Below are positions 5,677-5,719 of a DNA stretch of 5,719 nt, piece after piece (positions within the stretch are counted from its first letter, which is position 1; each line of letters starts with the position of its first letter). Source of the DNA: an uncultured Collinsella sp. (GTDB taxonomy: Bacteria > Actinomycetota > Coriobacteriia > Coriobacteriales > Coriobacteriaceae); assembly GCA_900549275.1 (NCBI GenBank), contig URNU01000106.1:1-5719 (forward strand), read 5' to 3'. The notes beneath the pieces were generated by a model, which had not been told where the DNA came from, made no database searches, and saw only the letters and a program-made list of their open reading frames with translations. The translations under genes and the position numbers were made by a program.

Positions 5677-5719
5677 ATGGGTTTCACGATTCTTGGAACA
5701 GGCTCGGCGCTTCCTAAGC
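5677..5719 (+). CDS. fabH: Probable beta-ketoacyl-ACP synthase III, N-terminus only
   Basis: Only 14 codons lie in the window, starting MGFTILGTGSALPK. FabH proteins commonly open with an I-x-GTGSYLP-type strand and turn, which this matches. FabH condenses acetyl-CoA (or a branched primer) with malonyl-ACP to begin fatty-acid synthesis. The ATG at 5677 has the ideal Shine-Dalgarno AAAGGAGG (5663-5670) six bases upstream; an in-frame GTG at 5674 is a less likely start. The divergent birA supports a lipid-synthesis locus, because BirA biotinylates acetyl-CoA carboxylase. The main alternative is a metallo-beta-lactamase-fold protein such as RNase Z, whose N-terminus can also read LGTGSA-P. The fragment is too short to decide. 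Confidence 0.6.
   Translation, partial: MGFTILGTGSALPK

Noticed and set aside
1..5719. tRNA or rRNA genes, CRISPR array, insertion sequence, phage or defence genes
   Set aside because: No cloverleaf, spacer-repeat periodicity, transposase or related motif was seen on either strand; the window is core housekeeping DNA.

Overview
The window reads as a stretch of housekeeping chromosome from a GC-rich bacterium, most likely an actinobacterial Coriobacteriia member (Collinsella/Olsenella-like). That placement is inferred from protein character (a very long RpoC tail and the style of S12 and EF-G), strong codon bias towards C/G-ending codons, and gene order. No marker gene settles it and no search was possible.

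Layout: 1-756 is the 3' end of rpoC (RNA polymerase beta'), which carries an unusual C-terminal extension containing a domain resembling the alpha-subunit CTD. It ends at a strong intrinsic terminator (783-819). The 438-bp rpoC-rpsL gap holds a long, nearly perfect inverted repeat (849-989), a second terminator-like hairpin (982-1017) and a clear sigma70-type promoter (1073-1101). That promoter serves a str-type operon: rpsL (S12, TTG start), rpsG (S7), fusA (EF-G) and rpsJ (S10, TTG start), closed by a strong terminator (4628-4670). tuf is absent between fusA and rpsJ, and rpsJ is cut off from the rest of the S10 operon. Hairpins occur in the rpsL leader, the rpsL-rpsG gap and the fusA-rpsJ gap; the rpsL-rpsG one lies where E. 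coli has its S7 feedback site.

After the terminator, birA (biotin-protein ligase without the DNA-binding domain) lies on the minus strand. It is divergent from a gene that begins at 5677 and runs off the window, probably fabH (ketoacyl-ACP synthase III). The shared 176-bp intergenic region has two 18-bp near-identical direct repeats (5595-5612 and 5643-5660). Each is an imperfect palindrome, placed like paired operators around a -10 element.

The genes fall into two groups. The first is transcription and translation machinery: RNAP, 30S proteins and the translocase. The second is the start of a lipid-synthesis locus, where BirA would biotinylate acetyl-CoA carboxylase, the enzyme that makes malonyl-CoA for the fatty-acid pathway FabH initiates. 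The points most worth a second look are the alpha-CTD-like domain on RpoC, the palindromic element at 849-989, the paired operator-like repeats between birA and fabH, and Arg at S12 position 88, a position where K-to-R change gives streptomycin resistance in other bacteria.
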